64,000 nt of DNA from Marasmius tenuissimus (Eukaryota > Basidiomycota > Agaricomycetes > Agaricales > Marasmiaceae): the NCBI GenBank assembly GCA_029532415.1, contig JAQOTA010000034.1, forward strand, positions 372,001 through 436,000, in the 5' to 3' direction. Position 1 is the stretch's first letter. Each line of letters starts with the position of its first letter. Shown in pieces: positions 11,705 through 23,021 of this stretch. A program made the translations under genes and the position numbers. The notes below the pieces were generated by a model. The model saw only the letters and a list, made by a program, of their open reading frames with translations. It did no database searches and was not told the DNA's origin.

Positions 11705-13493
11705 AAACATTAGCGATACGTTGTCTTCGGCAGTGTAGATACTCCTATCGAAATCGTAGACTGTCAATTGTCTGTAAGACTCAGAGCGGTCCCATGGACT
11801 CCCAGCGGATGTTCATCATCCGACGGATATAGGCACCGATGCAAATCTGCTATACTATCATTGGAGGGATGATTCAAAATTTCCTTCGGCTTTTCCTGTT
11901 CTCTTCTCCCCATCCCCGTTTCTGCTTAGTAGCTGCTTGTACATATGATCGGGATGATGGAAGAGGAATGCAGATTCAGGGATCAATGGACCGAGGTTGC
12001 TGTCCTTGCGTTGTTTTTAGATTGGCGGCCTCCCCGCTCATGATGACTTCGGGAAATGTCATTCGAAAGAGATAATAGTGCCCGTTTTTGTTACACTCTG
12101 AGCCCAGAAAAGAACATTACACATAGGTACAGATCTTCGAGGATTCCTGCCACCCAATACCCAATATGCGCGGCCTTCAATCAATGACAATCTTGGCTCA
12201 AGCCTATCTGCGTATCAGCCGAAAGCATCGCAACTTTCGTGAACTTTTGATCTTGGAAACAACGCCGGAGGGACCATTTCTGCGCAGTCACATAAGCATC
12301 GAGGTCGCATGTACATACATAGCGGTCCCGAGCGTTCTATTGAGGAAAGACCCTCGTCCTCAAAGCGCGCAGGCTGAAGAGTGTTTTCAGTCTTACTCCG
12401 GCCGATCGTGAGGCTGTTGTAAGGAACGTTTTCGACACTCAGCGATATTTGAGCCTAGAGCCACCTTTTCGGGGGTCGTAGTCGGTTTTTATGAAGCAAA
12501 AAGCTCCATGAAGGCCAATGAGTACTGGCAATATCAAGTCAATGACAATATGTTGCCCAGCTTTGACACGAACGTTCGGAGAATGCCGAGTCAAAGCTGT
12601 AGGTATGCAGGACATTGGCACGTGGCCACCGGCCTTCGGGCCCAAGCTCCATTGCCAAGCCTGTCGTGACTTGTTTGCGGTCGCCTCTCACCTTCTTTCA
12701 GCGTTTATTCAGAATCACTTGGTGAGGTCCATTGCAGATCCACTGCCCATACCGCTGATGATAAACCCTAGTACTGAAAATGTGACCTTGGCCTTGTTCA
12801 CTATATATGCCAAGGTGGACATCCAACTCGGATTACCCGCCATTTCCCGGAATGAAATCTGCGGATATGGACTGATTGGAGCTTTCGCCCCTGCCAGTCT
12901 TTCCCTAGCCAACAGATATCCCCCAGAGCCCCGAGGCGGCCAAGATCAAACGAGATCTTACTCAAATCTTACTCAGAAAACGTTTCTCGCCGTACTACTG
13001 TCATGGCCTAATCGTCCAAGGGGTCCCACAGTGACCAGGGTCCGCGCCCGGCCCAGATTTATGTCATGCACTTACCTCATTTTTTTTCCTTCTCCCCTTG
13101 CATCCTCAGCCTGCGAGGCACGCCAGTTCAATCATATCGTTTGATAGTGCACAATATGCTCTGCGTCTTCTCATTCCCTTCTTCCTGAGCTTGAAATTGG
13201 GCGCGACGCAGTGACATCCGTTGAATTCGGAATGCAAGATTTGCAGTGGCGGATGTGTCATGACACATAACCGAACCGTAATTTGGTGGGCCGACCCGGC
13301 TGGTAAGTCCATAATCTGGTCGATCATTTTCCTCTTTACTTCCTGTACACCATTGCTAGGTCGCGCCGACTGTAAACATCTGTTTGTCATAGCCGCCCAA
13401 ATGTGGAATATATGAACCTGTGGGCCTTACTTGGGATGATCCTTACTACCCTACCCTCGTCTGCTAGTCTAATTCCTTCCTCAGCTAGCAATC
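11705..13493. other. Intergenic region upstream of the ABC transporter
   Basis: 1.8 kb with no supported gene. One plus-strand frame (12518-13144, 208 codons) is long, but its composition is irregular and no domain or splice sites support it. The region should include the cyclase 3' end and the transporter promoter. Confidence 0.45.
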
Positions 13494-16400
13494 ATGGCTG
13501 AACCAAATCTCCTCACTCCCTCGTCAGAGAAACCCAAGAAGAAACCATACACTCATGCTGACGCCTCCGACGCGACCATATTCTCAGAGATGGGTGCGGA
13601 AGCTCAAGTACAAGTTCACGAGTTGGCTCGTACAGTCACTGGGATATCTGCAGCACATTCTCAGTACGACCCTCTACAAGACTCGGGTCCTTTCTCGGGC
13701 GACGTCGACCCCGCCTTGGACCCTCGGTCCGGGAAGTTCGACTACCACCGGTGGATTCGATGGCTACTCGATATCAGCAAACGACAGTTGGACCCGGACT
13801 CTTCGCGGACTGCGGGGCTTAGTTTCACGAACCTGAACGTCCATGGATATGGAAAGCCTACAGACCACCAGAAGACGGTTGGAAACATGGTTTTAGATGC
13901 TCCCGGGATGGTGCGGGATATGTTCGGGTCGAAGGGCCAGCGGATCGATATCTTGAGGGACTTCAAGGGTGTCGTGAAAGACGGCGAGATGCTTGTAGTC
14001 CTTGGCCCCCCTGGGAGGTGAGTCTCGTTTCGTTTCACACTATATCACCGTGTTGATGTATCATCGAATCTCAGTGGGTGTAGTACGTTCCTGAAGACGA
14101 TCTCTGGGGAGACCCATGGCTTCTACGTCGATGAAGGCGCACAGGTGAATTATCAGGGTACGTGGGATAAATTCCATGAGTCTTTTCGAGGTCTCATCTC
14201 TTTTCCCGTAGGGATTCCATGGGAAACCATGCACAAAGACTTCCGGGGTGAGGTTGTCTACAACGCCGAGAACGACGTGCACTTCCCCAATCTGACCGTC
14301 GGTCAAACTTTATCCTTCGCGGCGAAGGCTCGCACCCCGCGTACTCGACTCCCTGGTGTCACTCGTGAGCAATGGGCAGACCACATGAAGGACGTCGTCA
14401 TGGCTGTCTTCGGTCTGAGTCACACGGAGAACACCAAGGTTGGGAACGACTTTGTCCGCGGCGTGAGTGGCGGAGAGAGAAAGAGGGTTAGTATCGCGGA
14501 GGTGGCATTGAGTGGAAGTCCTCTGCAGTGTTGGGACAACAGTACCCGTGGTCTCGATAGTGCGACGGCTTTAGAGTTCGTCAAGACCATTCGCCTGTCC
14601 ACCAAGTATGTTGGCTCCACCGCCATTGTTGCGATCTACCAAGCAAGTCAGGATATCTATGATGTGCGTCTTCCCTCTCTTCCACCATTGCCTCTTCTAA
14701 TGATCCCCCCCGCAGGTCTTCGACAAAGTTACCATTCTGTACGAAGGGCGACAGATATACTTTGGTCGAGCCGACGCGGCCAAGAAGTTCTTTGTCGATC
14801 TGGGCTTTGAGTGCCCCGAGCGACAAACCACCGCCGATTTCTTGACGGTATGTTCGAATCTGTCTAGTCTTATGTCCCTACTCAACTCGCACGATACAGT
14901 CATTGACAAACCCCGCTGAGCGCAAAGCCCGACCCGGTTACGAGTCAAGAGTACCCCGCACGCCCGACGAGTTTGTCAAGGCATGGCAGGACAGCAATGA
15001 TCATAAGACTCTTTGCCAGGAGATCGAAGAATTCAACCAGCGCTACCCGGTCGGTGGAGAACGAGTGGAGCAGTTCCGCTCGGGCAGGAGACTGATGCAA
15101 AGCAAGAGACAGTAAGTTGTGGTGCCATTCAAACCCGAGTTACATATCTAATCACTTCTTCAGACGTCCTAACTCACCCTACACCATTTCTGTTCCCATG
15201 CAGGTGAAATTATGTCTCTCTCGTGCCTTCCAGCGACTTCGAGGCGATATGTCCATGGCCTTGACTTCGATCTTTGGGAACTTCATAATGGGCCTCATCG
15301 TCTCCAGTATCTTCTACAATCTACCGGTCGATACAAGCAGTTTCTATGGCCGCTCAGCGCTCCTTTTCTTTGCCGTCTTGATGAACGCTTTCGCAAGCAT
15401 GTTGGAGGTGAGCATCCACCGTCTTCCAGTATGATTCGCAATTGATCTCCCGCATTAGATCTTCGCCCTCTATGAACAGCGCCCCATCGTAGAGAAACAC
15501 AGTCGCATGGCTCTCTACCACCCCTTCTCCGAAGCGATGGCGTCCATGGTATCCGACCTCCCCGTCAAGATCCTCACCGCCATCAGCATGAACACCGTTC
15601 TTTACTTCATGACGAACCTGAGGCGCGAGGCCGGGGCATTCTTCATCTACCTTCTATTCTCCTTCTCTTGCACAATGGTCATGTCTATGATTTTCCGGAC
15701 TATCGGTGCTTCTTCTAAAACTCTCTCCGCCGCCATGACGCCAGCTTCGCTCATTATCCTCGCTCTCGTCTCCTACACGGGCTTCGTCATCCCCATTCGC
15801 GACATGCATCCGTGGTTCAGATGGATCAATTACATCGATCCTATCGCCTACGCCTTCGAGAGCATGATGTTGAACGAGTTCCGTGGCATCAACTACCCAT
15901 GCACCGCCTTCTTCCCCGCTGGGCCTGGGTACGAGAACGTTAGCGGCTCTGAGAGAGTATGTTCGACCACCGGTGCTGAACCTGGGAGTACCTTCGTACA
16001 AGGTTCACGCTTCCTCAGTGAATCTTTCCGGTATGAACAATCTCATATGTGGAGGTAAGGCATTGTTTCTACGTCAATGAATGCACCTCTTGCTAAAAAC
16101 CATGGTTCAGAAATTATGGAATTCTCATCGCGTTCATCATCTTTTTCATGGCTACCTACCTCGTTGCGACCGAGTTCAACGAGGCTGCCAAGTCGAAAGG
16201 AGAGGTACTCGTCTTCCGAAGGGGTCATGTTCCCAAGCCGAGCAGGAAGAGGGACGACGAGGAAACCACCATGGTCACCACACAGGAGAAGAGATCGGCG
16301 GACATGGACAGCAATGACGGAGCGGGAGTTATCCAGAAGCAGACATCCATCTTCCATTGGGAGGACGTTTCCTACGACATCAAGATCAAGGGTCAGCCGC

Positions 16401-18503
16401 GGAGGATCCTCGATAGCGTCGACGGATGGGTTGAGCCTGGAAAGCTGACTGCACTGATGGTACGCCGGACTTCGTCGTCTTCCGCTCCATGTGTGCTGAC
16501 GTGTTCATTTCTCGATAGGGTGCTTCTGGTGCCGGAAAGACAACTTTACTGGACACTCTTGCCAGTCGTGTTACTATGGGCGTTGTTACTGGCAGTATGT
16601 TCGTCGATGGCAAGCCCAGAGACGAGTCTTTCCAGCGGAAGACTGGATATGTCCAACAGCAGGATCTTCATTTGGAGACTTCGACTGTTCGCGAGGCGCT
16701 GATCTTTAGTGCTCGCTTGCGGCAACCTCACGATGTTTCTGATAAGGAGAAGGTCGAGTACGTCGACGAAGTTATTCGCCTGCTCGGTATGGAGAAATAT
16801 GCAGATGCGGTAGTCGGTGTTCCGGGTGAAGGTACGAGGTTCTTCGCTTGCCTTTCTCAAGTTCTCTTCTGACTCCTCACGCATAGGTCTTAATGTGGAG
16901 CAGCGCAAGCGTCTCACCATCGGTGTTGAACTAGCCGCAAAGCCCGCCCTCCTCCTTTTCCTTGACGAGCCCACTTCCGGTTTGGATAGTCAGACTGCCT
17001 GGTCTATCTGTACCCTCCTCCGAAAACTCGCAGACAACGGCCAAGCTATCCTCTGTACCATCCATCAGCCTTCCGCACTTCTCTTCCAGGAGTTCGACCG
17101 CCTGCTGTTCCTCGCTCGTGGTGGACGGACCGTGTATTTCGGCGATATCGGAAACAACTCTCGAACCCTGATCGACTACTTTGAATCGCAAGGCGCCGAC
17201 CCCTGCCCGCCGGAGGCCAACCCAGCGGAATGGATGCTTCATGTTATCGGAGCTGCTCCCGGTGCGACAGCTAAACGCGACTATGCTGAGGCTTGGAGAC
17301 AAAGTCCGGAGTACATGGCAATCAAAAAGGAGTTAGCGTCGAAGAAGGAGACGTTGGGCGCCAAGCTTGCAGATTCGGATACTCAAGCATCGCACGGCGA
17401 ATTTGCTGCACCGTTCTCCACCCAACTTTACTACTGCTGGAGACGAGTTCTTGAGCAATACTGGCGCACTCCCTCCTACATATACGCGAAATTGATCATG
17501 TGTACCGTTTCGGTACGTTCTTTGTTTTCCCTTTCACGACTACTAGCGATCTAACGACGATACAGTCTCTTTTCCTAGGATTCTCCTTTTGGAAGGCGGG
17601 CAACACAAGACAGGGTCTCCAGAACCAGATGTATTCCATCTTCATGCTCATGACCTTGTTCGGAACCCTCGTCAACCAGATCATGCCCAACTTTGTCATC
17701 CAGCGCGCCCTCTACGAAGTTCGCGAACGCCCCTCAAAGGCTTATTCCTGGAAAGCGTTCATGCTGGCTAATCAGATCGCCGAGATGATGTGGAACGCTC
17801 TTGCGAGCACTCTTGTCTTCTTCTGTTGGTATTATCCCATCGGTCTTTACCGAAATGCGGAACCGACCGATGCAGTCACTGAACGCGGGGGATTGATGTG
17901 GTTGTTCCTCCTTACTTTCCTCCTTTTCACCTCGACATTCACCCATATGGTCATCGCTGGCGTCCCTACCTCCGAAACTGCAGGCAATATCTCCAACCTT
18001 GTATTCCTGTTGATCTTGTTGTTTTGCGGGTGAGTTTGCTAGGAGTTCTCGTCGCGTTGTATGAGTTGACCGACTCTCGATATAGTGTTTTGGTCTCGCC
18101 AGACAACTTCCCCGGGTTCTGGATATTCATGTACCGTGTCTCGCCGTTCACGTACCTGATCGACGGGATGTTATCTACGGCATTGGCCAACACCAACGGC
18201 TACTGCTCAGATATTGAAGTCTCTGTGGTCAGTCCCCCGTCGGGTCAGACTTGTGGACAATACCTCTCCCCTTACCAGGGCCTCGTTGGCGGTAAAGTGC
18301 AAAATCCGGATGCAACTTCCAACTGTCAGTACTGTTCAATGGACGACACAAACACCTGGCTCGCCACGATACCCTCCCGTTACGATCTCAGGTGGCGAAA
18401 CTTTGGTTTGATGTGGGTGTACATCATGTTTAATTTTGTTGCGGCATTGTTCCTCTATTGGCTTGCTCGTGTTCCGAAGAAGTCCAAGGCAAGGAGCGTT
18501 TGA
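13494..18503 (+). CDS. PDR-type (ABCG) full-size ABC transporter
   Basis: Plasma-membrane ATP-driven exporter of drugs, sterols or lipids. Twelve exons (13494-14017, 14075-14157, 14212-14663, 14716-14847, 14900-15111, 15164-15407, 15459-16054, 16111-16459, 16519-16831, 16887-17512, 17566-18029, 18086-18503) total 4413 nt, giving 1470 aa. The order is the reverse (NBD-TMD)x2. NBD1 has Walker A GPPGSGCST, signature [13 protein letters not shown] and Walker B region [16 protein letters not shown]1 follows (e.g. [20 protein letters not shown]). NBD2 has [26 protein letters not shown] and [17 protein letters not shown]2 ends near KKSKARSV. The degenerate NBD1 Walker A (Cys for Lys) and asymmetric signatures are normal for PDR proteins. 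It is the same strand as the cyclase, 1.8 kb downstream. Substrate cannot be read from sequence. Confidence 0.95.
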
Positions 18504-18751
18504 AGATAGAAAAAGTTGAATAGAATTTTGTTAGACTTCACTATTACCTCGCACTCCAATAATCGTTGTATCATACACATATGATGACCCACTCTAATTT
18601 AGACTCTTCATGACCCTCAAAGCTACTTCGCGTGACACCGACTGACGTTGGAATGCGGGTCAAGCAACAGACTCCTTCCCATTGCCTCCGGACAGTTAAA
18701 AAACCAGTCGAGGTTGAGTTCGAATGGTAGCTAGAACAAGGGCTTTTTTGT

Positions 18752-18845
18752 ATTACGTGTTTGTGCTTACTATACTTTACTGGTTTTTTCTTAACTACGG
18801 CATTTAAGAAAATCCAGTAAAGTATAGTAATCATGTAAACGTAAT
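18752..18845. repeat. Long near-perfect inverted repeat
   Basis: Left arm 18767-18794 and right arm 18804-18830 are near-perfect reverse complements (TTACTATACTTTACTGG at the outer side of each), with one extra T in the left arm and a 9-nt loop (CTACGGCAT). Outer flanks ATTACGT and ACGTAAT extend the dyad to 94 bp with a mismatched middle block. It lies about 250 bp downstream of the ABC transporter stop. It could be a small MITE or a hairpin in the transcript. Confidence 0.75.
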
Positions 18846-19550
18846 GTATCAAAATTGCTCACACACCAATGCGCTCTCGACACGCTCTCAATCGAGGCTC
18901 TCGGGTGGATTTTCTGACTGTCCGGAGGCGAATGGGAAGGAGTCTGGTCAAGCAACGGGTCCACTTCATATTCTCATCACCAGAGTCAACTTCCCACGCG
19001 CAGTCCAGCACGCACTGACCAACTCGCTTCCAACCTTCCGACCTTTGTCACTCGCCTACTTCGATCACTACCATATAAACCTGCGAATACCCCAGCGTGG
19101 TTGGGCTCTGCCTCGGAAACACTTCTATGAGACCCGATTGACAGGAAACGTGAGAATCAGAGCAAACCTCGACCGCCGAGTGGCACCTCGATTTACCTCG
19201 CCCATCATTCCGCAACAGAGTCAAGTCTTTGTCAAGTCTACCGTCAAGGATGTACAGTACGGCAATAGCAGCGCTCATCTACACACGTGAAAGTAACTCG
19301 AATTGCCATGTTCTGCATGTACGAAGGCTATTCGTGCTTTATGGGCGCCACGGATCAGTTGGATACCCAAGAACAGGCTTTGGATTGGACGCCGGAATAC
19401 AGCATTCCTTGGCAAGGACCACTCACCAGAATAAAAGCTCTGAGGTCCTCCGAGTCGATCAATTTACCCACTCACCCGTCTCGATTGCTAGCCTGCAGCT
19501 CGACCTTGAGACTCGCTCTGACTTCGGCTATACCACTAGAATTCACTAGA

Positions 19551-21125
19551 ATGTTATCCGAGGCAGCACAGGCCGCGCCTACTGTAAGTGCAACGTCCGA
19601 TAACCAGCTTCATCTTCCTTACTCGATCAACGATAGTATTTTCTCGGTATGCTATTGGCCACCCGCACTTCTTCCATCCGGAAACTCATACTATTTCTCT
19701 CGACATTTCCAGTCTCATCGACAGCAGTACTTATCTATGACTATCTGCTAACAATTCATCTGGAGATAGAACTCATCTGGATCCCGTCCTTTTCCTGGAT
19801 GACGATTCTGTTCATCCTCCAACGATATATGCCTTTCATCGATACCGGCGGTCTTCTCCTCTTCGGTACGCCTCGTTCTGACATCCCAGCAACCCCCAAA
19901 CCCATAATTCGTTCAGCTAGATTCTCGAACGGTGTCTCGTCTTCTAGTTGCAATCACATCAACGACATAACTCGGTGGATGCACATATTTGGCGCTACTC
20001 TATCAGAAGGTGAGACTGGTGACTCGACTTTGAAGTACCGACAGCTTCGAAATTGACCCACGGACTCTCACTACCTCCACAGTTGTGTTGACTGTCAGGG
20101 CCTATGCTGTATCCCGATACCTACTGCGCAGAAACCCACTCATACCTTTGGTCTTTCTCTCTGGTGTGTGCTGGCTTGCCGCGTACCTGATAACGACCGA
20201 CAAGTTTGGCAAGTTGCCACAACCTCGGGGTAAGTGCACCAGCTTGTTGGGCTCCTCGCTTTTTGATGTTGACTGAACCAAACGATCCCGAAGGACCGAT
20301 GTCTGCGATGCACTTATCACACGAGCGGACAAGGAATGGCTGTGTCAATCATGTGAAAAACTCGTTGTCTTTCGTGATCTATATTTGCATAGCAGTACAC
20401 GAAATTGGTCTGCGTCTCTTCTACCATCGAGCCCCCAATGAGCCCCAGAGACTGAACTCCCCTCCCCTACTCACAGGTATACTCACTGTAATGGTGATTG
20501 CTGGATACTCAACTTGTAGGTCTCTAAGGCTCTCCAGGGTCGTTGAATTTGCATGTTCAATGACCGTATTCGTCACAGACAAACGCCGGGAGTATTCTAA
20601 GGTTTTTTACGTCGCTTATCGAGACGGTAAGTTCAGCCCGATCACTGAAGGTGCACTTACCTATGTTTCCAAGGCGTGCTCTATTACATCCTACTCATCG
20701 GTGGGTTTTTGAACGCAGTCTGGGTAGGCGTGTAAGTTGACTTTCTGCAAATAGCGGCGCTGGCCTGCAATGCCATCATGTTGTGCACTGCGCCGGTCAG
20801 TACTGTTTTTACATGCTTCAGTACATCGTCATGTCTGATTCGACCAGTAGACGAACTTTTCGATGCTATTCATGCCGTAGGTCGAAGACAGTCACTGATC
20901 GCGACTTCACACTGACAATACCTGAGTAGCATGACTAGGGTGATCCATTCCATCCTCACTAGCCATACTGTTCTTCACTTGCGCGAGGTCGTCAACACGA
21001 GGGACTTGAACCCAGAGGACTGGGAACTCCCGGCAATTACTTTTGCGTCCAACTTCGAAGCTGAAAATTCCGACACAAGGTTCGAAGAGGAAATGGTCGA
21101 CCACGGGGCAGTTCGCATCGAATGA
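19551..21125 (+). CDS. DUF6533-type multipass membrane protein
   Basis: Starts [11 protein letters not shown], then a 10-nt exon (19637-19646), then [20 protein letters not shown] and [12 protein letters not shown], which match the DUF6533 signature of Agaricomycete membrane proteins. Supported exons: 19551-19583, 19637-19646, 19713-19865, 19917-20009, 20083-20229, 20294-about 20390, an unresolved part near 20500-20560, a piece ending 20626, 20674-20700, 20755-20795, 20851-20876, 20930-21125. Later parts read [21 protein letters not shown] and [17 protein letters not shown], also typical, and a hydrophilic C-terminus ends at TGA 21123. About seven membrane segments. The exon joins between 20390 and 20580 are uncertain, so a small defect there cannot be excluded. 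The family's role is unknown; a receptor-like function is often suggested only from topology. Confidence 0.75.
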
Positions 21126-21229
21126 ATCGATACGAGGTCTGCTGCGTGTCGAGCGGCGACATATATTCAACAAGTAGTTGAGGTCTTTTACATGTATACA
21201 TACGCGATCTCCACGTGAACAAGTAATGC

Positions 21230-21950
21230 TCACAGACGACGACCACGACGACCACCCTGTTAGATAACACATCGTGAGCTTTGTCCCGAATGGAAAGAGT
21301 CGTGAATACCTTGCGTCTTGTGCAGTCAGTGGGAACAGGAGTGACATCTTCGATTCTTCCGATACGCATACCAGCACGGGCAAGAGCACGAAGGGCACTC
21401 TGAGCACCAGGGCCAGGAGTCTTTGTTCCGGTACCGCCGGTGGCACGGAGCTTGATGTGAAGAGCAGTGATACCGACTTCGCGGCAACGAGCAGCAACAT
21501 CCTGAGCGGCCAACATAGCGGCGTAAGGAGAAGACTCGTCACGATCAGCCTTGACCTTCATACCACCTTTGTGAATGGATTTCGTTAACGCTAGGTACAG
21601 CATCCTCAAAGATCGAAATTCGTACCGGTTACACGAGAGACAGTCTCCTTGCCCGAAAGATCGGTGACATGGACGAAGGTATCGTTGAAGGAGGCGAAGA
21701 TGTGAGCAACACCGAAAACCAGCTCACCCTCTGCGACCTGAGGGCCGAGAGATACGGTGGTTTCTTCCTTTGGGGCCTTGACTTTCTTGGGGGGCTAGAA
21801 ATGAAGTCCAGTAAGCTCACGAGTCGTTCCCTTCATCCACCGATCTCCAAACCAATCCAACATCGACCGCGTCAATTCCTCTACATATAGACACTTTTGA
21901 CGATGCAGATAGCCTTTCATGAGATCACAGAAACGTATATCACTCACCAT
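21230..21950 (-). CDS. RPS14: 40S ribosomal protein uS11 (S14)
   Basis: Component of the small ribosomal subunit platform. Exons: 21950-21948 (only the ATG), 21794-21626, 21566-21310, 21256-21230, giving 456 nt and 151 aa, the usual eukaryotic length. Landmarks: [100 protein letters not shown] and final RL. The start codon stands alone before a 153-nt first intron, longer than other introns here, as often seen in ribosomal protein genes. I looked for a C/D-box snoRNA in that intron and found no convincing pair of boxes. Shares a promoter with DPH3. Confidence 0.96.
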
Positions 21951-22170
21951 TTTGTGGACTTGCGGCTTGACCTTGAGCTTGGGGAACAGAGGACGGGGAA
22001 GTAGGGCCAAAATTTGGATCTACAGTTTGGGTCTGTTTGCGTGGCACCGCCACATAAGGCCAGAAACCGAGTCAGGTTTTCGATTAAAATTAAACCATCC
22101 CCATCCCCATCGTCGGGCTTCTCTCTATGACTAGTCCTCCCATTCGATCTTCTGACGACTGAATACGAGA
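21951..22170. promoter_or_regulatory. Bidirectional promoter of RPS14 and DPH3
   Basis: The two start codons are 220 bp apart and point outward, so both promoters must fit in this stretch. Both products serve translation (ribosome assembly and eEF2 diphthamide/tRNA modification), so co-expression would make sense, but that is inference. No clear TATA box is seen. Confidence 0.6.
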
Positions 22171-22529
22171 ATGGGTGCATACTACGATGAAATAGAGATA
22201 GAAGACATGGCTTGGGATAAAGAAAAGGGCGTATACCACTACCCATGTCCATGCGGGGATCGCTTTGAAATTTCTCGAAAGCAACTAGCGAACTATGAGG
22301 ATATCGCTACATGTCCCAGCTGTAGCTTGATTATCAGGGTTGTTTACGATCCGGTACGTGGCCTGTACCTAGGAATATGGATTGGCTCTCGTCTAAACTG
22401 CCATGACAGCTCGATTTTGAGGATGAGGAAGAGGAAGAAGAGGAGGAGGAATCGTCGTCAGACAGCGGCGATGAGCAATTCGAAGGTGCGATGGAAAAGT
22501 TGGCTATCAGGGAGGAAGACTCCGACTGA
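22171..22529 (+). CDS. DPH3: DPH3/KTI11, CSL zinc-finger protein
   Basis: Small iron/zinc protein acting as electron donor for diphthamide synthesis on eEF2 and for Elongator-dependent tRNA modification. Two exons, 22171-22353 and 22410-22529, give 100 aa. The start [20 protein letters not shown] is typical. The four metal-binding cysteines are visible in YPCPCGDRF and [10 protein letters not shown]. The acidic C-terminal tail ([20 protein letters not shown]) is encoded by the second exon. Length and order match the family. Confidence 0.95.
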
Positions 22530-23021
22530 GGGATAGTTGCGTGGGGCTTGATCTATCTGTCGTGTATATTGCCATAGGTGAGTCTATCAAGCAATATAAG
22601 CCTGGCATCGGGCAATATCTGACTACTGTCCAGTACATCACTGTAGAGTTGATTGCAGTCGGGAATGTAATGTTAGATCCAACGTTCAACGAGAGACCTC
22701 CCTTTCTATGAGGCGATTCTCGTAGAATTGGTCCTCTTGATACAGTTCAGGTGGAGTTGACTCTGCCCATCTTTGACCGCGGGTTCTGGCTCTCGCCCCC
22801 GGAAAACTGGTATCAAGTCCTGTATACAGAATCTGAATTCGCTCCCTGGTCTATTACGACGCCAAGCATAGCATTCCAGCATCCTCATCAATCGCGTTGA
22901 GGCCGCGATTGATCGACACAAACGCTACCGTTCGTACACAGGTATGCTGATGCTACAGTGGCCCTTCTCAAGGCTTCCGCCATATTTGACCCGACCTGTA
23001 TTTAGCTTTGACGCTTCTCTG

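Noticed and set aside
12518..13144. 208-codon plus-strand open frame
   Set aside because: Long, but with irregular composition, no domain, no splice support and no clear start context; kept only as a note in the intergenic entry.
21798..21947. Possible C/D-box snoRNA in the RPS14 first intron
   Set aside because: No convincing RTGATGA box paired with a CTGA box near the ends.
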